Positions 27,108 through 36,900 of a stretch of DNA of 64,000 bases are shown here, in pieces. The translations under genes and the position numbers were made by a program. The notes under the pieces were generated by a model that saw nothing but the letters and a program-made list of their open reading frames with translations, had not been told where the DNA came from and did no database searches. The number at the start of each line of letters is the position of its first letter. Within the stretch, counting starts at the first letter, position 1. This stretch comes from an uncultured Oscillospiraceae bacterium (GTDB taxonomy: Bacteria; Bacillota; Clostridia; Oscillospirales; Acutalibacteraceae), in NCBI GenBank assembly GCA_902492895.1, contig CABUNG010000005.1, positions 1 through 64,000 of the forward strand, read 5' to 3'.

Positions 27108-27983
27108 TTATTCGAGATCTGCAAGGTCGGGGGATGCGTCCTTGTCCTTTTGGGGTTTGCCCCGTCCGTCCCGGATGACCTTGACGTCTTCCCGCTTAAA
27201 GACGGCGGGAGGTGAATCGGCCGCTTTTTCGAGGCGGACCTTGATGACGCCGGTCAGCAGATTGGCGTCCACCACCTGGCCCCGCCCGTCCGGCGTGTTG
27301 ACAGTCGCGCCCTGTTTGGGGGTGATGCGCAGAAGGGACTCATAGGCCTCCTGCTCATATTTCAGGCAGCACATCAGCCGGCCGCAGGAGCCGGAAATCT
27401 TGGTGGGATTGAGGGAGAGACCCTGTTCCTTGGCCATTTTGATGGAGACGGGCTGGAAATCGCCGAGAAACTGAGAACAGCAGAACGGCCGGCCGCAGAT
27501 CCCCAGACCGCCGAGCATTTTCGCCTCATCCCGCACCCCGATCTGCCGCAGCTCGATCCGGGTACGGAAAACCGAGGCGAGGTCTTTGACCAGTTCCCGG
27601 AAATCCACCCGCCCGTCCGCGGTAAAATAAAAGAGGATTTTGGAATTGTCGAACGTGTATTCCACATCCACGAGCTTCATATCCAGTTTGTGCGCGGCGA
27701 TCCGCTCCTGGCAGAGGGCCATGGCCTTTTGCTCACGTGCCGCATTTTCCCGTGCCCGTTTGAGGTCCTCGGGATTCGCCGCGCGCAGAACCGGCTTGAG
27801 CGGCCGAACGAGGGTTTCGTCCGACACTTGTTTGTTCGGGATCACAACCTCCCCGCATTCCACGCCGCGGGCGGTCTCGACCACGACGTGGCCCCCTTTT
27901 TCGAGGGTATTCCCAGCGGGATCGAAGTAATACACTTTCCCCATATTTTTAAAACGGACACCGATAATCTCGGCCATGGTCAT
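27108..27983 (-). CDS. ricT: PSP1-domain protein RicT (YaaT)
   Basis: 291 residues. The PSP1 domain starts EIIGVRFKNMGKVYYFDPAG. Conserved cysteine clusters GICGRPFCCSQFLG and GSCGRLMCCLKYEQ are present; in Bacillus these bind Fe-S clusters in the RicA-RicF-RicT complex that directs RNase Y. A charged tail follows. It is last in the darA-holB-ricT operon. RicA and RicF are not in the window. Confidence 0.93.
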   Translation of the reverse strand: MTMAEIIGVRFKNMGKVYYFDPAGNTLEKGGHVVVETARGVECGEVVIPNKQVSDETLVRPLKPVLRAANPEDLKRARENAAREQKAMALCQERIAAHKLDMKLVDVEYTFDNSKILFYFTADGRVDFRELVKDLASVFRTRIELRQIGVRDEAKMLGGLGICGRPFCCSQFLGDFQPVSIKMAKEQGLSLNPTKISGSCGRLMCCLKYEQEAYESLLRITPKQGATVNTPDGRGQVVDANLLTGVIKVRLEKAADSPPAVFKREDVKVIRDGRGKPQKDKDASPDLADLE

Positions 27984-28041
27984 CCAACCTTTCTATCCGG
28001 TCTTCTTCGGGAGGGACATGCCGCGCTTGGCGGCGGTATAC

Positions 28042-29067
28042 TCACCGCCCGGCTGCCTGACGCAGACGGGCGCACAACAGGGTGATCAGCAGGGTATGAT
28101 TCGCGTTCCGGCGCCGGATACGGTCGAGTTCCTGCACGGCTTCAAGCAGCCGGAGAAGCCGTTCCCGGGGAAGGGCTTTCGCCAATTCGGCCGCGGCGTC
28201 GGGGGCGATGGACAGGCAGCCTTCCCCGCCGCTTCGCAGGACCAAAGCGTCCCGGAACACCAGGACGAGCCCGTTCAAAACACCGGGCAGGGCCTCCTTG
28301 TCCTTTTCCAGCTTTCCGGTCAGACGGAGCAGCGGCAGTTCCGCCGAAGCGGCGACGGCCCGGGCCAGGTCAGGGACGAGATCCTGTACCCGCTGGAAGG
28401 TGCCGTCCGAGAGGCCGCGCAGAGCTTGTCCGACAACGCCGCCCGCGAGCACAGCGGCACGACGGCACTGTGCGGCGGGCACATCGGGCAGACGGGCCTG
28501 CACCAGTTTGGTTGCCTCCTCTTCGGGTATGCCGGCAAGGGAAACGGTCACGACGCGGGAACGGAGGGTCTCCAGCAGCTGACCGCGGTTTTCGCAGGTC
28601 AGCAGGAACACCGCGCTCGCGGGCGGCTCTTCCAAAACCTTGAGCAGGGCGTTTTGAGCCTGTTCGGTCATGTTCTGGACTTCTGTGAGAAGAAATACGC
28701 GGCGGGGCGCTTCATTGGGCAGGACATACGCATCTTCCCGCAGGGTGCGGACGGTATCGATATGAAACGAGCGTGCGCCGCCCTCTCCCCCGGCTTCGAG
28801 CACATCGGGATGGGTTCCCGCCGCCGCTTTGCGGCAGCCGGGACAGACCCCGCAGGGCTTGTCCGCCTCCCCTGTGCAGACGGCGGCCATCGCCGTCAGG
28901 CGGGCCAGGGTGCGCCGGCCGGATCCGGCCGGGCCTTCAAACAGCAGGGCATGCGGAAGCCGCCCTCCGTCGACACAGGCGGAGAGCAGCCTTTTCGCCT
29001 CGGTATTTCCGGCAAACGTCAGAAAGCCGGCATCGGGGGAATTCCCAGGAACGCGGTCAAAACGCAT
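28042..29067 (-). CDS. holB: DNA polymerase III delta' subunit
   Basis: 341 residues from the ATG at 29067 (AAAGGTG upstream). This clamp-loader ATPase has Walker A EGPAGSGRRTLA, zinc-binding cysteines in CGVCPGCRK, LLKVLEEPPASAVFLL, and LRSRVVTVSL in place of the SRC motif. The Lys of the P-loop GKT is replaced by Arg (GSGRRT), in line with delta' subunits that do not hydrolyse ATP. Confidence 0.92.
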   Translation of the reverse strand: MRFDRVPGNSPDAGFLTFAGNTEAKRLLSACVDGGRLPHALLFEGPAGSGRRTLARLTAMAAVCTGEADKPCGVCPGCRKAAAGTHPDVLEAGGEGGARSFHIDTVRTLREDAYVLPNEAPRRVFLLTEVQNMTEQAQNALLKVLEEPPASAVFLLTCENRGQLLETLRSRVVTVSLAGIPEEEATKLVQARLPDVPAAQCRRAAVLAGGVVGQALRGLSDGTFQRVQDLVPDLARAVAASAELPLLRLTGKLEKDKEALPGVLNGLVLVFRDALVLRSGGEGCLSIAPDAAAELAKALPRERLLRLLEAVQELDRIRRRNANHTLLITLLCARLRQAAGR

Positions 29068-29096
29068 ACGGCACCTTTGTCCCAAAAACGCGAGAA

Positions 29097-29423
29097 TTAC
29101 AGCTTCTCATAGCGCTCGATATCGGTGACGAAAACCGTGGCGCCCCCGACTGTCACTTCCATGGGGAAGGACGCATAGGTGCTGCTGCCGTAGGTGCTGC
29201 TGGGCACCATTTGGGTGCGCTTGCGGGAATGCTGGCCGATGATGGAAACCACCTCATCGACCCGGCTGTCGTCGGTGCCCATGAGGAAGGTGGTGTTGCC
29301 AGCCATGAGAAAGCCGCCGGTGGTGGCCAATTTGGTAACGGAAAACCCCGCGCGGGTCAGGGCGGAGGAAACGGAGCCGCTGTCGTCTTTGTTGACAATG
29401 GCAAATATGAGTTTCATTGACAT
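29097..29423 (-). CDS. darA: Cyclic di-AMP receptor DarA (PstA/YaaQ)
   Basis: 108 residues. PII-like fold: KLIFAIVNKDDSGSVSSALTRAGFSVTKLATTGGFLMAGNTT, with the binding-loop residues in TFLMGTDD and closing TVGGATVFV. In Bacillus, Listeria and Staphylococcus it binds c-di-AMP. GGAGG precedes the ATG at 29423. It is the first gene of the operon and has its own strong promoter. The yaaR gene usually between it and holB is missing. Confidence 0.93.
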   Translation of the reverse strand: MSMKLIFAIVNKDDSGSVSSALTRAGFSVTKLATTGGFLMAGNTTFLMGTDDSRVDEVVSIIGQHSRKRTQMVPSSTYGSSTYASFPMEVTVGGATVFVTDIERYEKL

Positions 29424-29486
29424 AGTATGCCTCCATCTAAGCCCGGCCGGCCTTGCGGCAGCCGGGTGGAATCCGGGGATGTCTTT

Positions 29487-29515
29487 ATTATACTGTATTT
29501 TAGCCCGTCTGACAA
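29487..29515 (-). promoter_or_regulatory. darA operon promoter
   Basis: On the minus strand TTGTCA, 17 nt, TATAAT (-10 at 29487-29492), about 65 nt before darA. A near-consensus vegetative promoter. Confidence 0.7.
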
Positions 29516-29852
29516 GGGAATTTCCGCAGGGCAGAAAATTCCCTCTCCGTAGGACTTTTTGCGGAAGAAGCCGTGTGGGTCGAAAAACCGGGAAGGCTGT
29601 CGAACACATTTTAAGGCCGCCGCTGCGGATGTACCGGCCGGGCGAACGGGAGAAGAAAAGCCATGCCGCACGAATTTAGAATACCGGGTTTATTTACAAA
29701 CTTCTCGCTGGCTTTTGACAGCGGCCGGCATGCTGCACCGTCGAAAAAAGCCGAAACAGGGAAGCGGATTCTGAAAAGAAGACCCATAACTCCGAGGGAA
29801 TCCAAAATCGAACGAATTTTCCAGACTTTATCCAGTTTTTTTCGCGGGCGGC

Positions 29853-29881
29853 TTGACTTTTGCGGCCGGATAGGATAGGAT
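29853..29881 (+). promoter_or_regulatory. znuA operon promoter
   Basis: TTGACT, 17 nt, TAGGAT (29876-29881). The -10 box abuts the 23-nt palindrome, so a bound repressor would block the transcription start. Confidence 0.6.
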
Positions 29882-29903
29882 TATTGCAAACTGTTTGCAA
29901 TAA
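29881..29903. promoter_or_regulatory. Perfect palindromic operator upstream of znuA
   Basis: TTATTGCAAAC, then T, then GTTTGCAATAA: two 11-nt arms that are exact reverse complements. It is centred 30 nt before the znuA ATG and touches the -10 box. Its position before a zinc-uptake operon suggests a Fur-family (Zur) site, though the letters differ from the Bacillus Zur box. The regulator is not in the window. Confidence 0.7.
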
Positions 29904-29921
29904 AGAGATGGGGAACGTCAC

Positions 29922-30854
29922 ATGAAACGAATGGCGGGCGGGGTGGCCCTGCTCATGGCGGGAATCACCGCTGTTTCCCTCGGCATCACGGCTCTGCTCG
30001 GATTGTACCGGACCGAGCGGAAAGAGGGATTTTCGATTATGGCGAGTTTTTACCCGGTCTATACCGCGGCGCTCAATGTCGCGGGTGGGATCGACGGGGT
30101 GACGGTATCCTGCCTGACGCAGCCGCAGACCGGCTGCCTGCACGACTATCAGCTCTCTCCCGAAGAGATGATCGCTCTGAAAAAAGCGGATCTGCTCATC
30201 CTGAACGGGGCGGGAGCGGAGGCGTTTCTCGATTCCGCGCTCTCCCAGCTGCCGGATCTGCCCGTGGCGGATACCGCGGCGGGGATCTCCCTGCTCGAGG
30301 GGCATGAGCACGATCACGACCATGACGAACATGCGGAGGAAACGGACGCCTTTGTCAACGAACACATCTGGATGAGCCCCGCGCGGTATGCCCGGCAGAT
30401 CGAGAATCTGCGGGACGCCCTGGCCGCGGCGGACCCGGATCATGCCGAGGCGTACCGGGCCAATGCGGCGGTCTATCTGGGCCGGATCCGGAAAATCGAG
30501 GAACGGCTGGAGCGCGCGGCCGGGGCTCTTTCTTTCCGGGACTGCATCACCTTCCACGATTCGGCGGCCTATCTGGCGGAGGACCTGTCTTTGAACGTGA
30601 TCGCCTCCCTGCCGCTTGGGGAGGAAAGCGGGGCGTCGGCGGGAGAGCTGGCCGCGGCGGCGGACGCCGTCCGGGGGCGGAAGGTGCTGCTGCTCTACGA
30701 CGGACAGTATCCGGCCGATTACGCGTATCTCGGAGATTATGCGGCAATGAGCCGGACGGTGGTGCTGGACACGGCTGTGAAACCGGCCGCAGGGGAGGAT
30801 CCCGCCGACCGGTGGCTGCTCGCGATGGAGCGGAACCTACAGGCGCTCGAATAA
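29922..30854 (+). CDS. znuA: Zinc ABC transporter substrate-binding protein
   Basis: 310 residues. Cluster A-I metal-binding protein: FYPVYTAALNVAGG, HDYQLSPEEMIALKKADLLI, NEHIWMSP and FHDSAAYLAEDL carry the expected His ligands. The His/Asp-rich loop (HEHDHDHDEHAEE) is typical of zinc rather than manganese binding. The N-terminus is a hydrophobic helix without a lipobox Cys, so it may be held as an uncleaved membrane anchor, which is unusual in this phylum. Confidence 0.9.
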   Translation: MKRMAGGVALLMAGITAVSLGITALLGLYRTERKEGFSIMASFYPVYTAALNVAGGIDGVTVSCLTQPQTGCLHDYQLSPEEMIALKKADLLILNGAGAEAFLDSALSQLPDLPVADTAAGISLLEGHEHDHDHDEHAEETDAFVNEHIWMSPARYARQIENLRDALAAADPDHAEAYRANAAVYLGRIRKIEERLERAAGALSFRDCITFHDSAAYLAEDLSLNVIASLPLGEESGASAGELAAAADAVRGRKVLLLYDGQYPADYAYLGDYAAMSRTVVLDTAVKPAAGEDPADRWLLAMERNLQALE

Positions 30855-30872
30855 ACGGAAGGCGGAAAATCG

Positions 30873-31616
30873 ATGGAACACTGCGGGCTGCACTGCCTGA
30901 AAATCGAACGCATCGGCGTGACCGTGGGCGGAGAAACCCTGCTGCGGGACGTGAGTCTTCACGCCCACTGCGGGGAGCTGACCGCCGTTATCGGACGGAA
31001 CGGGGCAGGGAAATCCACTCTGCTCAAGGCCATATTGGGGGAACTTCCCCATACAGGAAAGGTGGATTTCAGCGGCCACGGCGGGGCACCTGCGGCGGGG
31101 AAGCCCCGGATCGGGTATGTCCCCCAGTCCCTGGATCTGGACCGGGGTTCCCCGGCGACGGTCTGCGACCTGGCGCTCGCGTTTACGTCGGCCTATCCCG
31201 CGTTTTTGCCGCGAAACCGCCGGATGGAACGCAAGCTCCGGGAGCATTTCGCGCGGTTCCGGGCGGATGCGCTGCTTGACCGGCCGGCCGGCCGTCTGTC
31301 GGGCGGAGAGCTACAGCGGGTGCTGCTCGCTGTGGCCACGCTGCCCATGCCCGATCTGCTCGTGCTCGATGAGCCGGTTTCGGGGGTGGACCGGGCCGGA
31401 TTGCGGGATTTTTACGCCCTGCTGGACGATCTCAAGGCGACCGCCGACATGGTGATCCTGCTCGTCTCCCATGATCTCGATTTCGTGCGGAAATCCGCCG
31501 ACCGGGTGGTGTTGCTGGACAAGACGGTGCTTGCCTGCGGGAAGCCGGAGGAGGTCTTTGAAACCCCGGCCTTTGCCGTGGCGTTTTCGGGAGAGGAGGG
31601 ACCGGACCATGCTTGA
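30873..31616 (+). CDS. znuC: Zinc ABC transporter ATPase
   Basis: 247 residues. Walker A IGRNGAGKSTLLK, signature LSGGELQRVLLA, Walker B DLLVLDEPVSGVD and the switch His in LLVSHDLDFV. It powers zinc import with ZnuA and ZnuB. It overlaps the start of znuB by 8 bp. Confidence 0.93.
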   Translation: MEHCGLHCLKIERIGVTVGGETLLRDVSLHAHCGELTAVIGRNGAGKSTLLKAILGELPHTGKVDFSGHGGAPAAGKPRIGYVPQSLDLDRGSPATVCDLALAFTSAYPAFLPRNRRMERKLREHFARFRADALLDRPAGRLSGGELQRVLLAVATLPMPDLLVLDEPVSGVDRAGLRDFYALLDDLKATADMVILLVSHDLDFVRKSADRVVLLDKTVLACGKPEEVFETPAFAVAFSGEEGPDHA

Positions 31617-32424
31617 CGCTCTTCTGACCCTGTTCGACTACGATTTCATGCGCCGTGCGCTGCTGGCCGTGCTTCTGATCATGCCGCTGTTTTCCCTGCT
31701 CGGCACCCTGGTGGTCAACAACGGCATGGCCTTTTTCTCCGACGCCCTGGGCCATTCTGCCCTGACGGGCGTGGGAATCGGTGTGGTGTTCGGCTTTGCC
31801 GAGCCGGGGCCTGTGATGGTCCTGTTTGCTGTGGCATTTGCCCTGCTGATGAATCGCATCCGCCATTCCCGCCTGTCCTCGACCGATACCGTCATCGGCG
31901 TCTTTTCTTCCTGCGGGGTGGCGCTTGGCTTGGTCATTCTGTCCCGTGGGGGCGGTTTTTCCAAATACCAGAGTCTGCTGATCGGGGACATTCTTTCCAT
32001 CTCCGGAGAACAGCTTCTGGTGCTCGGGATCACGCTGGCGGTGGTGGCCGTGCTCTGGCTGCTCTGTTTCAATCAGTTCCACGCGGTGAGCATCAGCCCT
32101 CCCCTCGCCCGGAGCAAGGGCCTGCCGGTGGGGCTGTTGGACAACCTGTTCGTGGTGGTCATCGCGGTTGTGGTAATGCTCTCGATTCAGTGGGTGGGGC
32201 TGCTTCTTATCAATGCCATGCTCATCCTGCCCGCGGCGGCGGCCCGCAATGTGGCCCGGAGCATGCGCAGCTATCTGTTTCTCACCCTGGTATTTTCCCT
32301 CTTTTCCGGGCTGCTCGGGCTCGGCTTATCCTACCTCAACGCTGTGGCGGCCGGACCGACGATCGTGCTGGTTTCCGCTGCGCTCTTTTTCGGGACCTAT
32401 GGATTGGCTCGGCGGGCTAAATAG
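31609..32424 (+). CDS. znuB: Zinc ABC transporter permease
   Basis: 271 residues from the ATG at 31609 (GGAGGGACC upstream). ABC-3 family permease with about eight hydrophobic segments. It begins DALLTLFDYDFMRRALLAVLL and includes the conserved FFSDALGHSALTGVGIG region. It is the third gene of the zinc operon. Confidence 0.92.
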   Translation: MLDALLTLFDYDFMRRALLAVLLIMPLFSLLGTLVVNNGMAFFSDALGHSALTGVGIGVVFGFAEPGPVMVLFAVAFALLMNRIRHSRLSSTDTVIGVFSSCGVALGLVILSRGGGFSKYQSLLIGDILSISGEQLLVLGITLAVVAVLWLLCFNQFHAVSISPPLARSKGLPVGLLDNLFVVVIAVVVMLSIQWVGLLLINAMLILPAAAARNVARSMRSYLFLTLVFSLFSGLLGLGLSYLNAVAAGPTIVLVSAALFFGTYGLARRAK

Positions 32425-32571
32425 GATACTATACGTATAATTAAAGGATATAAATACGAAACGGAATGATAGGGACGGGGGATGATTCACCCGTCCTTTC
32501 AAAATTGGTTGAAAAAAAGGTCGATTTGCCGTATACTAGATTCTTAATAAAAACAGAAAGAGGATTTGCCG

Positions 32572-33552
32572 ATGAAACGTGTGTGCGCGGTTTTGGCTGC
32601 CGGGCTTCTGCTGGTAAGCGCGGGATGCGGGAGAGCACAGGATCCCGACGTATCCGAAGAGTCCGTCCCGGACTCCTCGCCGGATTCGTTCATCCAAACA
32701 GACCCGACAGACCCGACGGAACCGGAAGAGACGCCGACTGGCGGCCCGACCGAAGGGCCTACCCGCGGTCCGTCCTCCAGCAGTCCGTCTTCTGCGACAA
32801 AGCCGCCGCCGACAACCGTTCCCACCGAACCACCGAAAGCGGAAACCGTGCGGATCACTTTTAAAGAAGGCGACTCCCTTACCAAGATTTTCTTGAAGCT
32901 CGAGGAAAATGGCGTGACGTCCTTCAGCAAGCTGATGGAGGCCGCCCGCACGCTGGATCTCCGTGCGTATCCCCTGGCCGCGGCCATGCCGCAGAACCAG
33001 AACCGCTGTTTCCGGCTGGAGGGGTACCTGTTTCCCGATACCTACGAATTCTATATCGGAGAGCGGCCCGATCGGGTGCTCAGCCGCATGCTGCAGAACA
33101 CGGAAACCCGCATCACCGACGCGATGCGCCAGAAGGCCGGGAACCTGGGCCGCTCGATGGATGAGATTCTCATCATCGCTTCGGTCATTCAGCGGGAGGG
33201 ATCCAAGGCGAGCGAAATGCCTAAAATCGCCGCTATCATCTACAACCGCCTGAACAGCGGCATGAGGCTGCAGATGGACGGCACCACTGATTATCTGGAT
33301 AAGCAGGTGGATCCTTATCTGTCCGGAAACGCTGGCAGTTTTGATGCGTATTACGATACCTACCGCATTTCAGGGTTGCCGGCCGGACCGATTTGTTCCC
33401 CTGGAACCGGCGCCATTCAGGCGGCGCTGTCTCCGGCCGATGTGCCGTATCTGTATTTCTGCAACGACGCCGCGGCGAACTACTATTATGCGGTTTCGTA
33501 TGAGGAACATCTGGAGAACCTGAAAAAAGCCGGTCTGCGTCCGGCGGAATGA
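32572..33552 (+). CDS. mltG: Endolytic murein transglycosylase MltG, lipoprotein form
   Basis: 326 residues from the ATG at 32572 (GAGG 8 nt upstream). A lipobox LLLVSAGC gives an outer-face lipid anchor instead of the usual transmembrane helix. A Ser/Thr/Pro linker of about 60 residues follows, then the YceG/MltG domain: FRLEGYLFPDTYEF, IIASVIQREGSKASEMPKIA (probable catalytic Glu), NRLNSGMRLQMD and GLPAGPICSPG. It cuts nascent peptidoglycan strands. Confidence 0.88.
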   Translation: MKRVCAVLAAGLLLVSAGCGRAQDPDVSEESVPDSSPDSFIQTDPTDPTEPEETPTGGPTEGPTRGPSSSSPSSATKPPPTTVPTEPPKAETVRITFKEGDSLTKIFLKLEENGVTSFSKLMEAARTLDLRAYPLAAAMPQNQNRCFRLEGYLFPDTYEFYIGERPDRVLSRMLQNTETRITDAMRQKAGNLGRSMDEILIIASVIQREGSKASEMPKIAAIIYNRLNSGMRLQMDGTTDYLDKQVDPYLSGNAGSFDAYYDTYRISGLPAGPICSPGTGAIQAALSPADVPYLYFCNDAAANYYYAVSYEEHLENLKKAGLRPAE

Positions 33553-33565
33553 TGCGAAGACCGAA

Positions 33566-33599
33566 AGGCTGCCCGTCACCGATTGGTGACGGGCGGCCT
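33566..33599 (+). terminator. mltG terminator
   Basis: A 15-bp stem (33566-33580 with 33585-33599) with a 4-nt loop and TTTCTTTA after it. Confidence 0.75.
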
Positions 33600-33979
33600 T
33601 TCTTTATCGGGAAAACGTCGAAACGATGCAGGAGCACAGCAATCTTCGATGGTTCCCAGCCGGCACGGCTTCGATTCTTTTATACCTAAAAATAACATCA
33701 ACGAAATGGATTAAAATGGGATCCAGTCCTTTAATTTCCCAATTCAAGGGTGGGTATTATGTTGAACTATTCACAAAGGAGAAGGAAAAAAGTAGTGATT
33801 CTATTAAAAAAACTAGAATACAAACCACTGACGAATAAAAGCCAGACCACGAAAATTTCAAAAGCCTGTGATACAATGAAGGCGATGGAACGAGGGTGAT
33901 GCGGCGTTCCGTTTTGTCCGGTCCGCATGTGAAACCCAGCAACAGGGGCCTCAGAGAGGCCTGGAAAGGTGTGACAAAT
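33600..33979. other. Gene-free stretch before the giant surface protein
   Basis: About 380 bp that is clearly more AT-rich than its surroundings up to about 33880. A TACAAT hexamer near 33872 may be part of a promoter for the next gene. Short open frames here have no ribosome site and unlikely composition. Confidence 0.4.
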
Positions 33980-36900
33980 ATGCGCGCTCTTCGTAAAAAA
34001 GCGTTGGCCCTGCTTAGCGCAGCGACGCTGCTGTGCATGGCGGTGGCTCCGCAGCTGACCCTTCCCGCGCTGGCGGCGGGTGAGTATTTCGAGCTTCCGG
34101 AGAATAACGCAAATCTGTTTATCAATGTCGATCAGGAAATCGAGCTGCAGGATGTGTCGGTCGTCGTCAACGGCCAGGCCGTCAACGGCAAGGACGTGGA
34201 ATGGACCTGCACCGACAACGACAACGTCTCGATTGCCAACGGCATCATGAAGGTCTCCTCCAAGGGGATTTTTTCTCTGGAAGTGGCTGACAAAAACGGC
34301 CACACCGCGAATGTGAATGTGGTAACCAAGCTGAAGGATGAAAGCGAATTCGTCCTCTATGAGGAAGATTTCGCGGATATTGCCGACGGCTCTCTGCCCG
34401 AAGGATGGACAGTGGTCAAGAACGACGATGTGACGGATGACCCCAGTCTGCAGCATGACACGTATGTGGCAACTCCGCAGGTTGTGAACGGCAAGTTCGT
34501 GATGGGCAACGGCGTGGTCAACGATAAGTGGAGCTATGTGCTGCTGCCGGAATTCCTGGACGATTTCGCCGATTACACGGTGGATATGGATTTTGCCCAG
34601 ACCTATACGGCGATGAATGTGTATTTCTACTGCGGGCTTCTGGTACGGGCCGGCCGGCAGACGGCCGGTGACGTCACCACCCTGACTGGCGGATGCCTTT
34701 CCCAGGCGTGGCGTGCGGCCAAGGACAACAGCGGCCTGCGGATAAGCAATCTGTCCACGGCCTCCAAAGTGGTGGGCCCCTATTCCAACAATTTGGGCGC
34801 GGACCGCGATTTCGGTGCGACAACGAACTGGAAAGCGGCCGCTTACGATATGCATATGAGCACGTCCGTGAGGGGGTCCGATGTGAAGATGGATCTCTAT
34901 CGGCTTCCGGATCAGCCTCATTTTGACGGGGACCCCTTCAATACCTGCAGCGGCTATAAGGAAGACGTGGCCTCCCCGGTTCTGCAGGCGGATATCGGCA
35001 GCTGGAACGACGTGCCAGCTTATGGCGGCGTTGGACTGGCGGCTGTCACCAGCCAGATGACGGTGGACGCCATTAAGGTTTCGGTGCCGGTGAGCATGCT
35101 GGCCTCCAATCCCAACTACTATGTTCCCAGCAGCGAACAGGGCGGCGAAGACGAAGTGTATGATGACCTGAAGTTCGGTGTTATCAGCGATCTGCACATC
35201 CACGCCGACATGGAGACAGGCGTTGACACCAATCTCGTGACCATGCTGACCAAGTATAAGAACGAGAACGTCGACGTCATCCTGATCACCGGCGACGTGG
35301 CCACCACAGGCCTGAAGGAGGAATACGACAAATTCCTCGCCATCTGGGATTCGGTGTTCCCCGACCCGGATGCCGCCCCCGTGCGGCTGGCGCTGACCGG
35401 CAACCATGAATTCGAACAGGCGATTTTCGGCCGTGAGGAAGTCCAGGATGTATACGACAAATATATGGCGGCCTACGGCTATGATACCGTAAACCAGCAC
35501 ATTAAAGTGAACGGCTATCATTTCATCGGCCTGAACAGCGAGGATTCGCCTGTGAACGGCAAATACACCGCGGCCACGGCCGATTGGCTGCGGGAGCAGC
35601 TGGATGCCGCTGTGGCGGAGAATCCCTACCGTCCGATCTTTGTCGCGTGCCACGAACCCCTTCCGAACACGACCTACGGCAGCGGTTGGGGCGCCACCGC
35701 GACCCAGGCGCTGTACGATGTGCTCAAGGATTACCCGCAGGTCGTGTATTTTGCGGGCCACTCCCACCGTCCCAGCGAAAATGAGCGGAGCATTTACCAG
35801 AATCTCTTTACCGCCATCGATGTGACTTCCATGCAGTACGTTTCCGTCGAGCCGGACGTAACGCCCTCCGGGGCCTATTCCGCCCAGGGCGGCCTGCTCG
35901 TCACCGTGGAAGGGGTCAACAAACAGATCGTTGTGGACCGCTACCGCATCGACGGCGATTCGGTCAAAAAGATCAAAAATCCCTGGAAACTGAGCCTTCC
36001 GCTGAAAAAGAGCACCTTCGCCTACACCGAGGCCCGCAAGGATGAGCGTAGCGCGCCCACGTTTGCGGACGGAGCGGCGGTGCAGGTGTCCGACCTCACC
36101 GTCAACTCGCTGAAGATCACCTTCCCCTCTGCGTCCCATGACGACTATGTGCAGGGGTACACGGTCTATATCAAAGAAAAGGGTTCCGGAAACGTGGTGA
36201 CCTCCAAATACTTTGTTTCCGATTTCTGGCTGGATATGGACAACATGGCCGCAGAGCAGAGCACGTCCATCAGCGGCCTGCTGCCCAACATGGACTATAT
36301 CGTCGAAGTAACTGCAGTGGAGTCCTTCGGCTTGGAGAGCGATCCCCTTACCGCCGATTTCACGACCCTGCCGGTGACCACCCCAGCCCCGTCCATCAAC
36401 CGGGCGGATATGCTGGACGTCGATTTTATGAAGGGGTTTGAGGATAACTCCCCTTACCGTCTGGCGTATGAGCTGTACGGCTCGAGCAACCAGAGCAAGA
36501 TTGTCGCGTCCGAAGAGCTCGGCCGCAACGTCCTGTCCGCGAACGGCTGGATCAACTACGCCATCACGGCGGGTATGCTGGACAAGATTACGAATTCCGT
36601 GACCATGGAAGTCGCTTTCATGCTGCCGGGTGAAGTGCCGAAGAGCCAATGCCTGTTCGGCAATCCGGAGGCAGGCGGCATGACCATTGAGTTTACCGGT
36701 GCGGGCAAACTCCAGGTCGGGGCGCATATCGCCGGAGGCTGGAAATTTGTCCAGGTGCCCGGCATCGAAGCCGATAAGTGGTACCACTTGGTGGTGACGT
36801 TTGACGGAGAGAACGTCAAGGCTTACCTGAACGGCGCGCTAGTGGGGACCACGGCGGCCGCCGGGACGATCAAGCACAACAAGGCCATTACATGGCTGAC

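Larger units (their letters stand above)
29424..29921. other. Divergent intergenic region between darA and znuA
   Basis: About 500 bp. It holds the darA promoter, a hairpin at about 29515-29545 (AGGGAATTT with AAATTCCCT), and on the other side the znuA promoter and palindrome. The middle (29550-29850) shows no gene or motif I can support. Confidence 0.5.

Noticed and set aside
32572..33552. MltG called inactive because Glu is replaced by Gln in ASVIQREG
   Set aside because: Other MltG proteins, as I recall, also have Gln at the first place, and the second Glu of the motif is kept, so activity is likely.
33626..33838. 70-codon open frame upstream of the surface protein
   Set aside because: No ribosome site and no recognisable pattern; the AT-rich stretch is better explained as a regulatory gap.
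33767..36787. 1006-codon open frame on the minus strand
   Set aside because: It lies antisense to the surface phosphoesterase, whose motifs and signal peptide are clear; the antisense protein has low-complexity His/Gly/Val composition typical of a shadow frame.
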